DNA from: Sinonovacula constricta
Lineage: Eukaryota; Mollusca; Bivalvia; Cardiida; Solecurtidae
Direction: 5' to 3'
Length of the DNA stretch: 64,000 nt
NCBI GenBank assembly: GCA_007844125.1
Contig: CM017564.1
Coordinates: forward strand, 27,009,158 to 27,073,157
The notes beneath the pieces are model-generated. The model saw only the letters and a program-made list of their open reading frames with translations. It was not told the DNA's origin and searched no databases. Position 1 is the stretch's first letter, and each line of letters opens with the position of its first letter. The position numbers and the translations under genes are program-made. Positions 45,207 through 51,238 of this stretch are shown here, piece after piece.

Positions 45207-45892
45207 CGTTATAGCTAAACTCAAAAGTAAATTGTTATAAAGAAATATTGATATTAATCATTGTAATTCGGGATTATTATCAAAACATGCCTTTGCTACA
45301 CGTAATGTATTGACCTTGCTTTTTTGTAACTTACATGGAACTCAAAAATCACAATTAAGTTAACAACTTACATATAAGGCATAAGCCATACTTTCGAAAC
45401 ATACTCTAAAACTTTGTATACGCCATCCACATTTTATACATATCTGGAAGCTAAGATTAAAAAACATATAAGAGACGCAAAGTCACCGTTCAAGGTTCGT
45501 GGATTTGCAAATAAAAGTTCTGCTTTCCCAGGATGCTCTTCCAATATCATACCAAACAAAATGTAAGGTACAGTGTACAAAGATATTTTACTTACTTCTT
45601 TGATTCGACCACTGCATGCCAAGATAGCAACAAAGTAACTAGTAATCCTGTAAAATAAAATGCTGAAGTAAACAATAAAATATGACAAATCTAAGGCAAC
45701 AGCTAGAGTAGTGTGTATTATTTTTCGTAAAATATAAACTAAAAATTGAAATAGAATTAAACAGACATTTACGTCTTTTTTAATTTAACAAAAAACGAAC
45801 ACCAACATGTACGTTAGTGGCACGATAGTAATTACTGTCTGAGCAAGTATTCGTAATTGTTAAATGTATATCTTACTGTACAGTAGATCCAT
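19767..45892 (-). CDS. TEP: TEP-A: complete thioester-containing protein (CD109/C3/alpha-2-macroglobulin superfamily), 35 exons, 1,504 aa
   Basis: All 35 exons join in phase to 4,515 nt. Layout by residue: signal peptide 1-20; macroglobulin domains about 24-680; DAGILVFTDA 673-682; Arg-rich bait-like region about 685-765; FPETWLW after it; thioester GCGEQN with Cys1006 and Gln1009; catalytic-type His1120 in GRVIHKAMQ; CUB and receptor-binding domains to about 1473; C-terminal cluster CDVCGTECDVC. Length and order match invertebrate TEPs and CD109. There is no C3-type anaphylatoxin domain (only two Cys near 651-655), and no GPI tail or transmembrane helix, so it is probably secreted. In this family, proteolysis of the bait region exposes the thioester, which bonds to microbial or protease surfaces; the His, as in C3 and CD109, favours hydroxyl targets. 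It is the tandem partner of TEP-B. Confidence 0.96.
20040..20620. repeat. Degenerate tandem repeat, about 125-bp period, about 4 units
   Basis: Each unit carries a version of TTTTTAGTAACAGTGACCTTG, then ACC(T/C)GACTGGCCCCAAATCCAA, then CTAGGTCTTCAT and an (A)AACTTCAGCAA block. It lies in TEP-A intron 34. It may be a decayed mobile-element fragment. The repeated TGACCTTGACC is noted below. Confidence 0.75.
20695..20797 (-). CDS. TEP-A exon 34 (receptor-binding domain)
   Basis: Acceptor TTACAG, donor CCCA/GTAAGT. It encodes IGSRDTCVAVTMHKVNMVAG, then PVPIHVYDYYEP. This is the YDYYEP-type edge strand near the end of the C-terminal macroglobulin domain. Residues 1439-1473. Confidence 0.95.
20798..21715 (-). 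other. TEP-A intron 33
   Basis: AT-rich intron; no repeat array or exon-like segment recognised. Confidence 0.5.
21716..21863 (-). CDS. TEP-A exon 33 (receptor-binding domain)
   Basis: Acceptor TTTCAG, donor GAG/GTATGA. It starts at RWLEEGSSSMAVLEIGAPSG, then FVPDPQSL, ending KLVLYFDE. MAVLEIGAPSGFVPD is the signature strand of the A2M receptor-binding domain. Residues 1389-1438. Confidence 0.97.
22197..23516. repeat. Minisatellite, 15 units of 85-95 bp, duplicating the exon 32 end and its 5' splice site
   Basis: Units begin at 22197, 22287, 22377, 22471, 22566, 22661, 22755, 22845, 22939, 23024, 23113, 23203, 23293, 23383 and 23478. On the coding strand each holds the last 68 bp or so of exon 32 (FQLTVNIPRETQYDFDVAVC) plus donor ACAAG/GTAAATATTATAA and a few more bases. 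Length classes are mostly 90 and 94-95, differing by a GTCAGT/GTCAGTGTCAGT change. Read-through past any donor meets TAA immediately, so only the first donor (after 23448) gives full-length protein. The paralogous exon at 53208-53317 is single-copy. Confidence 0.95.
23448..23557 (-). CDS. TEP-A exon 32
   Basis: Acceptor CTATAG, then VEVAYNIDDDDQKKSFQLTV and NIPRETQYDFDVAVCT. The end is set at the first of 15 copies of the donor AAG/GTAAAT because it gives the same 110-nt length and phase as TEP-B exon 32. Residues 1353-1389. Confidence 0.93.
23811..23873 (-). CDS. TEP-A exon 31
   Basis: 21 codons: LPSDIGTVTIKATGTGLALV Q. Acceptor TTTCAG, donor CAG/GTAATG. G-G-A-VQ is the conserved strand entering the C-terminal macroglobulin domain. 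Residues 1332-1352. Confidence 0.95.
24403..24567 (-). CDS. TEP-A exon 30 (end of thioester domain, second CUB half)
   Basis: Acceptor CCTCAG, donor GAG/GTAGGT. DTVLALQAMAEMAS is the family-typical last helix of the thioester domain, after FSSTQ of exon 29. Residues 1277-1331. Confidence 0.97.
25164..25366 (-). CDS. TEP-A exon 29 (thioester domain)
   Basis: Acceptor CTCCAG, donor CAG/GTGGGT. It contains NIELTSYVLLGLAQ and the terminal WLTEQRNPNGGFSSTQ, highly conserved TED helices. Residues 1209-1276. Confidence 0.97.
25645..25819 (-). CDS. TEP-A exon 28 (thioester domain)
   Basis: Acceptor GTTTAG, donor AAAG/GTAAAT. It contains AIRYLEDHMTGLTDLYDLAI and VYYSLTLAGS, TED helices equivalent to C3's YTVAIAGYAL region. 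Residues 1151-1209. Confidence 0.96.
26090..26167 (-). CDS. TEP-A exon 27 (thioester domain)
   Basis: 26 codons: GGSTSGHISLTAFILISLVE, then ARVVQG. Acceptor GTTTAG, donor GGG/GTAGGT. It aligns with LTAFVLISLQEA of C3. Residues 1125-1150. Confidence 0.97.
26772..27010 (-). CDS. TEP-A exon 26 (thioester domain with catalytic His)
   Basis: Acceptor TTGCAG, donor CAG/GTCCGC. MHSDGSFSAFGDRDPSGSSW, then LTAFVLKSF, and at the end GRVIHKAMQ. His1120 sits where C3 and CD109 have the thioester-activating His (C3 PVIHQEM, CD109 GRVIHSEL). Residues 1045-1124. Confidence 0.97.
27380..27600. repeat. Compound (TTA)n(GTA)n(TAA)n(TTA)n microsatellite
   Basis: A TTA/TAT run, a GTA run, a long TAA run (with single TCA and GTA interruptions), then TTA again. 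The outer and inner blocks are complementary, so the strand can fold back. It lies in TEP-A intron 25. The poly-Asn ORF seen here on the plus strand is not a gene. Confidence 0.97.
27757..27933 (-). CDS. TEP-A exon 25, thioester exon (GCGEQ)
   Basis: Acceptor TTACAG, donor AAAG/GTAGTG. It contains [20 protein letters not shown], with the Cys1006-Gln1009 thioester pair, and ends TKAKEFMEKG. Same length (177 nt) as TEP-B exon 25 up to its first donor. Residues 986-1045. Confidence 0.98.
28301..28439 (-). CDS. TEP-A exon 24 (first CUB half)
   Basis: Acceptor TTATAG, donor ATAG/GTATGC. AEGSEREYNLPFVVDLKQQG, then VRTVSGSERVTVSVIG: the stretch leading into the thioester domain. Residues 940-986. 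Confidence 0.95.
29540..29668 (-). CDS. TEP-A exon 23
   Basis: Acceptor TTCCAG, donor GAG/GTAAAA. VASNEIVAVYFPIIPRTIGR ... VTRQLLVE. The F-I-P-IG block is the standard end of macroglobulin domain 7 in this family. Residues 897-939. Confidence 0.95.
30582..30680 (-). CDS. TEP-A exon 22
   Basis: Acceptor TTTTAG, donor ATG/GTATGT. TYVVLSMSPDFENIHITSGG ... VTRAMM. Residues 864-896. Confidence 0.93.
30815..31135. repeat. Degenerate tandem repeat in TEP-A intron 21, about 5 units
   Basis: Units of roughly 60-65 bp share ATGTCTAAGCTAACATGTTCTAT and (T)GAAACTGTACTTGAAAT. The matching TEP-B intron keeps a single relic, TTTGAAATATGTCTAACCTAACATG, at about 62534-62560. A paralogue-specific expansion. 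Confidence 0.7.
31463..31576 (-). CDS. TEP-A exon 21
   Basis: Acceptor TACCAG. LEVSMPFFVSVNLPYSVVRG and VLQVNIHNF: the conserved LPYSV-RGE block of macroglobulin domain 7. The donor is chosen as TTC/GTACGT to keep phase with exon 22; TEP-B has the same motif. Residues 826-863. Confidence 0.92.
31965..32040 (+). mobile_element. Possible degenerate tRNA-derived SINE fragment
   Basis: GTGGGTTCGAATCC at about 32008 is a good RNA polymerase III box B, but no convincing box A or acceptor stem is seen. Intronic, TEP-A. Confidence 0.3.
32595..32712 (-). CDS. TEP-A exon 20
   Basis: Acceptor ATTCAG, donor CAG/GTAGAT. EVVPDTITSWVATAFAIHPD, then TGLGLSESAAQ. This follows the FPETWLW block, as in all A2M-superfamily proteins. 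Residues 786-825. Confidence 0.97.
33205..33493 (-). CDS. TEP-A exon 19, bait-like region and FPETWLW
   Basis: Acceptor CCTTAG, donor CC/GTAAAT. It opens with a basic stretch (PKKPVPIRRTFRKMGKGF) and a perfect internal duplication, VSRRRSFG/VSRRRSFA, from two adjacent near-identical 24-bp copies at about 33388-33437. It ends TRTLFPETWLWKSADMP. Position between DAGILVFTDA and FPETWLW marks the protease bait region. Residues 690-786. Confidence 0.95.
33986..34037 (-). CDS. TEP-A exon 18
   Basis: Acceptor TTGCAG, donor AAC/GTAAGT. DAGILVFTDAILYEHIE: the DAG-V-TD motif that precedes the bait region. Residues 673-690. Confidence 0.95.
34439..34573 (-). CDS. TEP-A exon 17 with Cys pair and RRR
   Basis: Acceptor CGCCAG, donor GAG/GTAATC. 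VTDELRTFDDEVRQNKEL ... ICDWFCRRRPVPSSGEDVKD. The RRR at 656-658 lies roughly where C3-type proteins have their beta/alpha cleavage site, but the six-Cys anaphylatoxin fold is absent. Residues 628-672. Confidence 0.9.
34658..35391 (-). other. TEP-A intron 16 (main part), no feature seen
   Basis: AT-rich with no recognised repeat, RNA or exon. Confidence 0.5.
35392..35541 (-). CDS. TEP-A exon 16
   Basis: Acceptor TTACAG, donor AAA/GTAAGT. SLTLDIRADGGSKVNVLAVD, then KSVLLMGSGNDI: the conserved -V-A-D-S-VLL block of macroglobulin domain 6. Residues 578-627. Confidence 0.96.
36440..36628 (-). CDS. TEP-A exon 15
   Basis: Acceptor TCTTAG, donor AAG/GTTTGC. TTTWSPMAVAAMTPRARVVV, then YYVRDDGEIVAD: the M-P-ARV-VYYVR-DGE block of macroglobulin domain 5. 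Residues 515-577. Confidence 0.96.
37829..37891 (-). CDS. TEP-A exon 14
   Basis: 21 codons, TGQPMQLKVKTTETPASFLY M. Acceptor TCTCAG, donor ATG/GTAAGG. Residues 494-514. Confidence 0.93.
38022..38120 (-). CDS. TEP-A exon 13
   Basis: 33 codons, ASYNGVRQSKIVKKRHSPSN, then SFIQVTAEQHVAQ. Acceptor TTACAG, donor CAG/GTAACC. Residues 461-493. Confidence 0.95.
38368..38643 (-). CDS. TEP-A exon 12 with polybasic KRRRR and RRR clusters
   Basis: Acceptor CCCCAG, donor GAG/GTAAGA, 92 codons. It contains EYRKSSSQTKRRRRQGLIAR and RRPPSPP, then the strand FPVKVDSAVTKIKIE. The clusters at 401-405 and 411-413 are candidate furin-type or trypsin-like cleavage sites inside the MG3-MG4 region. Residues 369-460. 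Confidence 0.95.
38740..38860. repeat. Dispersed repeat family R1, partial inverted copy
   Basis: The reverse complement matches R1: GACCGCCTTGGAACGGTCGGC, CCAACTGGGGTGCTTAAACCGG and GTTAGAACTCTATAAACC appear inverted. Intronic, TEP-A. Confidence 0.7.
39375..39560 (+). mobile_element. tRNA-derived SINE, second family, copy 1
   Basis: A tRNA-like head, with box B GGGTTCGAGTCCC near 39438, is followed by GGAAGGTCTTTCAGC and GTGGTCCGCCTGTGG. It shares order and wording (ATTCGCCGAT-TGTAACTCC, GCTTAGCCT, GGTCT-CAGC) with 62648-62760. Stem pairing is too weak for a working tRNA. Confidence 0.6.
39750..39974 (-). CDS. TEP-A exon 11
   Basis: 75 codons, acceptor ATCCAG, donor GTG/GTGAGA. GEAKFTIKTTQLKEIESLLN ... 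KVEFPNTLPDTFKPGMTYDCV. The FKPGM-Y block is typical of the start of macroglobulin domain 4. Residues 294-368. Confidence 0.97.
40287..40410 (-). CDS. TEP-A exon 10
   Basis: Acceptor TGTCAG, donor CCG/GTAAGG. KYTFGKPVKGETHLVVKPK. The YTFGKPVKG strand is diagnostic of macroglobulin domain 3. Residues 252-293. Confidence 0.97.
41269..41353 (-). CDS. TEP-A exon 9
   Basis: Acceptor TTTCAG, donor AAA/GTAAGC. VLPKFEVELDLPSFGRTT: VLPKFEV is the conserved MG2/MG3 junction. Residues 224-252. Confidence 0.97.
41802..41841 (-). CDS. TEP-A exon 8
   Basis: 40 nt, QEAVIQTFRIEEY. Acceptor ATTCAG, donor TATG/GTAAGT. Matches the -FEV-EYVLPKFEV pattern with exon 9. Residues 211-224. Confidence 0.95.
42160..42306 (-). 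CDS. TEP-A exon 7
   Basis: 49 codons, acceptor AAACAG, donor AAG/GTACAG. DPKENKINQWDVSGSEITSL ... SEFPELGEWKIKAKYLSYK. The D--N-I-QW and -LG-W-I blocks belong to macroglobulin domain 2. Residues 162-210. Confidence 0.97.
43209..43279 (-). CDS. TEP-A exon 6
   Basis: 71 nt, VNFRVFAVTPELKIVYDKVN, then VEIF. Acceptor TTTCAG, donor TTC/GTAAGT. Residues 138-161. Confidence 0.96.
43569..43725 (-). CDS. TEP-A exon 5
   Basis: Acceptor GTACAG, donor ACAG/GTTATT. VPSNIDSSLQYTLSVKVTGG, then FSVYIQTDKAVYKPGQT. The IQTDKAVYKPGQTV motif is the clearest N-terminal signature of the family. Residues 86-138. Confidence 0.98.
44420..44439 (-). CDS. TEP-A exon 4, 20-nt microexon
   Basis: TTTTGCAG/ACGACATAATTGTGCTTCCT/GTAAGT. 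It encodes DDIIVLP, joining SEGK of exon 3 to VPSNID of exon 5, and is required to keep frame (235+20 = 255 nt). Confidence 0.85.
44583..44668. repeat. (TA)n microsatellite
   Basis: About 43 uninterrupted AT dinucleotides; TEP-A intron 3. Confidence 0.98.
44937..45103 (-). CDS. TEP-A exon 3 (mature N-terminus)
   Basis: Acceptor ATATAG, donor AAAG/GTATAT. NSFLLTAPKTLRPGRDFTLQ, then LVVIGTTSIL. FLLTAPK-LRPG is the usual start of macroglobulin domain 1. The acceptor lies in TA-rich DNA beside a (TA)n tract. Residues 23-79. Confidence 0.95.
45116..45206. repeat. (TA)n microsatellite abutting an acceptor site
   Basis: A second long TA tract, separated by a few bases from the exon 3 acceptor (45104-45105), where the polypyrimidine tract would normally be. 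Confidence 0.97.
45596..45647 (-). CDS. TEP-A exon 2, signal-peptide core
   Basis: Acceptor TTTTACAG, donor GAA/GTAAGT. In the frame set by exon 3 it encodes LLVTLLLSWHAVVESK: hydrophobic core plus A-x-x-S cleavage region. It has no Met, so a further exon carries the start. Residues 6-23. Confidence 0.9.
45877..45892 (-). CDS. TEP-A exon 1, candidate start
   Basis: ATGGATCTACTGTACA/GTAAGA, 229 bp upstream of exon 2. The split codon A/GA gives MDLLYRLLVTLLLSWHAVV, a normal signal peptide. It is the nearest ATG-plus-donor that restores phase 1. Other phase-compatible ATGs exist farther up, so this is probable, not proven. Confidence 0.6.
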
Positions 45893-45956
45893 TCGTAACA
45901 CATATACAAAGTACAATGAAAGTTAGTCGCTCTGAACAGGTTAATATACAACAAGG

Positions 45957-45964
45957 ATATATAC
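45957..45964 (-). promoter_or_regulatory. TATA-like box upstream of TEP-A
   Basis: GTATATAT on the minus strand, about 65 bp before the candidate ATG, with a nearby TGACGTG and no ATG in between. Position suits a core promoter; the motif is common in AT-rich DNA. Confidence 0.25.
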
Positions 45965-46194
45965 ACGTCAGTAACCGCAGCATTTTATGATAGCAGTTAT
46001 TTGTTTGACGCCGGGCCATGTGGTCTCACGTTGTTTGTACTCAATGTCATTTTGAAATGTCTCCTAACTGCACATTTTCAAGACGTAACATCGATTAACG
46101 CTAACGTCAACAAATAGACGCAAATGGTGTCTTAAGTTGATAAACGTTTATTAAACGGCAATGTGTAGTTTTTCCTATGGATGCATCCTCACAA

Positions 46195-46335
46195 ACAAAA
46201 TGACACATATAAAAGTTAAACTACCATCAGCAAATCAGTAGTCACAACATTGGAATGGTCATTCGATAATAGTTTCGGGTCCTTGAGCCGATTTTTTTAG
46301 TGCACCAACCTCGCACTTCCTGAAGGTTTCTTTTT
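46195..46335. repeat. Dispersed repeat family R1, degenerate copy
   Basis: It shares CACAACATTGGAATGGTCATTCG and CCAACCTCGCACTTCCTGA with R1. It lies upstream of the TEP-A start. Confidence 0.6.
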
Positions 46336-46339
46336 TCAG

Positions 46340-49300
46340 ATACAATTAGTGTAAACATATTCAATCAAATTAAGACATCTTACAGTAAGCACCTGCATCG
46401 GGAATCAAGAGTTAATAACTTATCAAAGGTTAATATTTGCAAAGAGTCAACGCAATTAACTATCTACATATGTCCACATGCACATGAGATTAATGCTTTA
46501 GCAACGAAACCTTACCTAGAGAAAGGTCAGTTTGAAAATAAATGTACTATAATCTAAGCGATAACGTAAAATTAGACCTGGGTGATAACGTCATATGATA
46601 TGACCTATTGACTTCATTCAAAGAAACGTTGTATTTCTTTCTAACATGAAGGATATCTTCAGATTTCAATTAGAAAAATAGAAAGTGACAAATAAAAACT
46701 ACCAAACTCAACGTATAAGCTGTTTAGTATTGTAAAGCATTCATAGATAACGAGAAGCTGAGCTGATTGATACGGTGAATAAGGTTATTTCTAAGAAGAC
46801 ACACCGAGCGTGTCTAATTGAACTTAATTAATATTCGGAAATTCAAAGGGCAATAAAAATACGGTACATGAGAATGTAAATAATATATGACATACGTTGT
46901 TTTGTCGATCTAGATGGTGCTTGTTGGTTTATTATGTCGCTGTTTTTTTTCTACGACACTGGGGCCTTCATTGTTTTTACTATTCAGAAATATATTTCCC
47001 AAGCAATTTGTTTCAGCTTCTTTCCTTAGAAACGAATAATGGAATAGTAATTTATGTGCAGAAATCAAGAAATAAACAACAAACAAACTTGTTATTCGTG
47101 GTTCATTTTGTTGATCGTTTTATGCTGTCTGCTCGTTACACAATAAACTACTACTGGCTTTCTCGCTGTTGTTATTTGTGGACATTTGGTAATCCATTTT
47201 ATCACATAACCTACCGCGCGAGCGTGAGGTAACACTCATGCGTTATTTTTGGTAACACACTATTTAGTATCGTAGGGTGACATCATTAATATATGTAGTG
47301 TATATGCCATTTCCTGATCACTTTGTTGTCGCGGTTTTATGCATTTTGTTGGATAATTTCATTTTAATTAATTCAAAAACAACATTTTAGTCATGTTATA
47401 AACCAATTTGTTCCCTATTTATGGAAAATGGTCGAGTAAAGAGAGAAACTATTTTTCGTGCTGATTCCCCCATACCGAATTACACATGTCAAGACCGACT
47501 GTTCATACTATTAAAAGATGATTCATTGTAAACAACAACAAAAACAGCTGATGTTTTGGTTATGTGATAAATACAATCTAATATTCGTGCTCATTAGATT
47601 CTGAGCCCCGTTTCGTATCATTTCATCCAACTCGTTTCGTATGTTGAGTACCTAATGAACACTCATATCAGATCCTCTATTTATTTATCACAAAACAACA
47701 AAAATAATTGAATTAAATAGTGTGAAAGGCATATCTCATTTATGTGAATGTTCTTGTTGTTAATAAGTGTTTCTATTTAGTTTTCAGTTCCTTCTTTTCT
47801 TCACTAGAAAACTTTCTATTGCAATTGTTTTCACACTCGAGAGCATACTACAAAGTCTCCTTTAGTTGTGCCCAGCAGGCGCACCGTGACGAATAATCAA
47901 CAACTGATTATGCCAACGTTCTGACGAGAGTAAACATTCCGTTTTAACAACAAACTACACTGTTTTTTGTGTGTTGTTGTTGTGTGTGTGTGTGTTTCGT
48001 GTGATTGTCGTTTTTTTCTCAAAACTTGAATGGGTTGGATCTATGTAAAGCTTACTGTGCATATGAACAAAGCATTCCCTAGCTATTCACCTGTTGAACT
48101 TCTTTGGTTAACTTTTACAAAAAAATACTTCCAAAATAGAAACATACAAAACATACAAACATTTCCTTATCTAGAAAAAATGCGTTTTACAAATAAAATA
48201 GTTATAGATGTTATTTCTATCCTTGTACACCCGTATTTTACTCCGACTGATACACGTATTTTAAAACTTTATTTAGATTGCATTTATATACTTTTTCTTT
48301 CCGTTTAAATGCACTTATAGGCTATTTAAGGTTAACGAGAGTTCCTGATGGGATAGACGATAACGTGTGAGTGTAAGAATTCCTTTATAAAACAATAGCA
48401 GTTAACACAACTCACGGTGCAACAACTAACAGTTATACACTAAAAAAGTACAACTTGACATATGCAAGATGAAAGATTCCTCATGCAAATAATTTTATAT
48501 TTTAATACATCCATATTACGCACTGTCCATTATGCCAATAGACGAGATACTTTAATTTAGAATTTAACTATTTCTTCTGCATTCTATGTGCTATAGTGCG
48601 GAGGTGTTCTTAAAAAAATAATTCGATGTAATAATTTGACGGTTTCAAAGAATAAAACAAGTATAAACAGAACTGTTTATAAGGGTATATTCATCCTTTT
48701 GTATTTCCATTTAAGATAGCCCTATAGATAGGGCGTCTTTTGCTTATTGAAACGAAGTACGGACCCCAGGGATAAGGGAAAATGTTTCCTTTCCGCGATA
48801 GCTCGCGCCTAGCCTGCGCTGGAACCGCATTTACGATCTTAACCGTATGGGAGCTCACAATGGGCTATATATGGCAGTGCTCTTTTTAAGATCAATATAA
48901 GTATAGGTATACAAACATTCAATCTCTTTATTAAACATATCAGATAATTTATTCTTAATGGTTACAATCTGGAAGTCAATCAGTGTACCGCATTACTTGC
49001 ATTTGCCTTATTTTTATATTCCATTTGTTGCTTATAAACGTTCATTTCTAGAATTGTGTTTTTGTTGTTGTTTATATAATTTTCTTTTGTTTATTCCTTG
49101 CTGAGTTTTGGTATTTATTTCCTGTGTGTGATCTGTAACACATAACTTTGTGACATCTTTAGATTTGTAACAAGTTACAAGTATGTTTCTGGCATTTTAA
49201 TTTTTAACGCTATTACACAGTCGTGCATATCCTAGTACACGTATATTGAATATAACAATCATAGGACGTAGTACGCGTCGAATCATCATCAAGGTATGCA

Positions 49301-50955
49301 TTATTCACAACGTTAAAGCTAAAATTGTCTTTTTCATATTTTTTTATATTCAAAACTACTGCAAATGATTATCTTGTTCTCTAGGACGTAATATTTTTAA
49401 TGAATACATATTATTATTATTATTATTACTATTATTATTATCCTCATTATTATTATTAATTTCAAGTATTTGCTTTGTTTAAGATACATATTACATAAGA
49501 TAACTTTAAATTTGTCCAATTTACAATATTACAGTGGTTTGAGGAGGTTTTAACGGAGAAAATGGTAGATATGTAATACTAATACACGTGTTCATGCGCA
49601 CAATTGTATAGTTATTATAACATCTTCATAGGTGTGAAGTGTTAACTGTTTTAAATGCTGAATACAACTATATAGAATATATTTAAGATGAGGAAAACAG
49701 ATGAAAACTAAAAATTGAAGAAAAATCCTTAATTCAGATTTCTATTTTTTGTATCCTGTATGTATAGGATGACACATTTCGTCAATACTACCACTAACAG
49801 AGTAAACTCAGATTGAGTTTTAAAAATCGACAATCAATTCTTTGTAACTCAAATCAACAAAAGAAATATAAACTAGTCAATAGACATGACTATTATCAAC
49901 AAAGTGTAAATAAGTAGACTTTGTTAAGACAAATTATCAATTATATCATTAAAATCCAACAGGAGCTCTACATTGTTGTTTCTGTGTATATGCCACAAAT
50001 TATTCTTTGAGTAATTCGTAATTTGTTTTGGCGTTTTAAAACGGCCTAATATACGTTCTTACCGTGGTTGGAAATTGTTGGAAACTGAGGTTCTTGACAC
50101 AAGACTGACGAATTTCTGAATAATAAACTACTAATGACCAGAGAAGGGATTTACACATTATTACTTTTCTCTCTAGAATGGACAAAATAATAAGATTTGT
50201 AATCGTTTTCAATTAGCATTCATTCTAAAGAAGAGGCATGATCTTTTGTATTTAGGAATATTCCTATTATCATATCATCGCAAACTTATTTTTTTCCAGC
50301 GTCGATCTATACTTATAAGCGCTATGATATTTAATTGTGACCATGTTTGGGTGTAAATGTCAACCTTTTATTTATTATATTGATATTAGGGTCGGAATCA
50401 TCACACATGTATAAAAAAGATTTAATTTCAAACGTCCAGTTAAGTCAAAATTGTATGTTTTGCCAGTAATAATACGCATAATATATACGCAATTGAATCA
50501 GGTTTGAATGTTAAAAGTTTTATCCAATATTTCATTTATCTTGTGTGTAACGTTCTTGTGTTCAACAAACGGTTTCCCAATTCGCCATATAATGCAAATA
50601 TATTGATTTTCTTACTTTTAGCATCTTGCGAAAGAATTTGCAGCGAACTATTTTGATCTCATTTTCTTCATACATGTAACACCTGTGAAAACTGTGTATA
50701 CGTTCATACAGAAACATACATATTCATTTGCTGATCTTTCAAGGTTATTCTGTAAAGGTGTCTACTGCTTATACAACATGTGGACGATGTGCACAGTAGT
50801 AACATAGATCGAAAGTCTTAAATACTGGCGTTAAACCTCATCGTATTCGGCGCCGTCTGACCTATCGAGTTTTGGTGTTCCGTAAAACTAAAAAAAACAA
50901 GTACTCTTAAATGTTGGGGTAAAAAAATATATTTAAACAAGTAGTTGCTAAGATT
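46340..50955. other. Intergenic region between TEP-B 3' end and TEP-A 5' end
   Basis: AT-rich. There is a short TTATTATTATTACTATTATTA tract near 49421 and a TGTGTGTG patch near 47980. ORFs at 46897-47232 and 48030-48308 have no family likeness and AT-driven composition. No exon, RNA gene or promoter could be supported apart from those listed. Confidence 0.5.
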
Positions 50956-50992
50956 TTTATTGAAAATATACATAACAAATCAAAATGCGAAG

Positions 50993-50998
50993 TTTATT
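50993..50998 (-). terminator. Candidate poly(A) signal of TEP-B
   Basis: AATAAA on the minus strand, 143 bp past the TEP-B stop; a second copy at 50956-50961. The distance matches the TEP-A arrangement (170 bp). Confidence 0.5.
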
Positions 50999-51140
50999 TA
51001 CATATATAACATATATGAACAAAAGGAAGCAGCATATTTATAAGTCAACAAAAATAAAATAAGAGATGGTTAAAAATCATCACAAATTATATATGACGTA
51101 TGACGAATATCTTGAATCTTGAACGTGTATATAGTCCTTC

Positions 51141-51238
51141 CTAACGTTTGACACATACGTCGCACTCGGTTCCACACACATCACAAACGTCTGACCTGCG
51201 TAACGTCTCAGGTACGTAGAACTCTGTAACTTGCTTGC
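51141..51238 (-). CDS. TEP-B exon 35, C-terminus
   Basis: Acceptor TTTTAG. KQVTEFYVPETLRRSDVCDV, then CGTECDVCVKR and TAG. One residue different from TEP-A. Confidence 0.95.

Noticed and set aside
46897..47232. 111-aa plus-strand ORF in the intergenic gap
   Set aside because: AT-driven composition, no recognisable family, no supporting splice or promoter features.
48040..48072. Alternative TEP-A first exon (ATG CAC A/GTAAGC)
   Set aside because: It would also give a plausible signal peptide in phase, but it is over 2 kb farther than the ATG at 45892, which fits as well with a short intron. Not excluded without cDNA.
50065..50155. Open ATG segment ending in ACG/GTAAGA as a 5' exon of TEP-A
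   Set aside because: Its phase (0) does not match exon 2 (needs phase 1); at most a 5' UTR exon.
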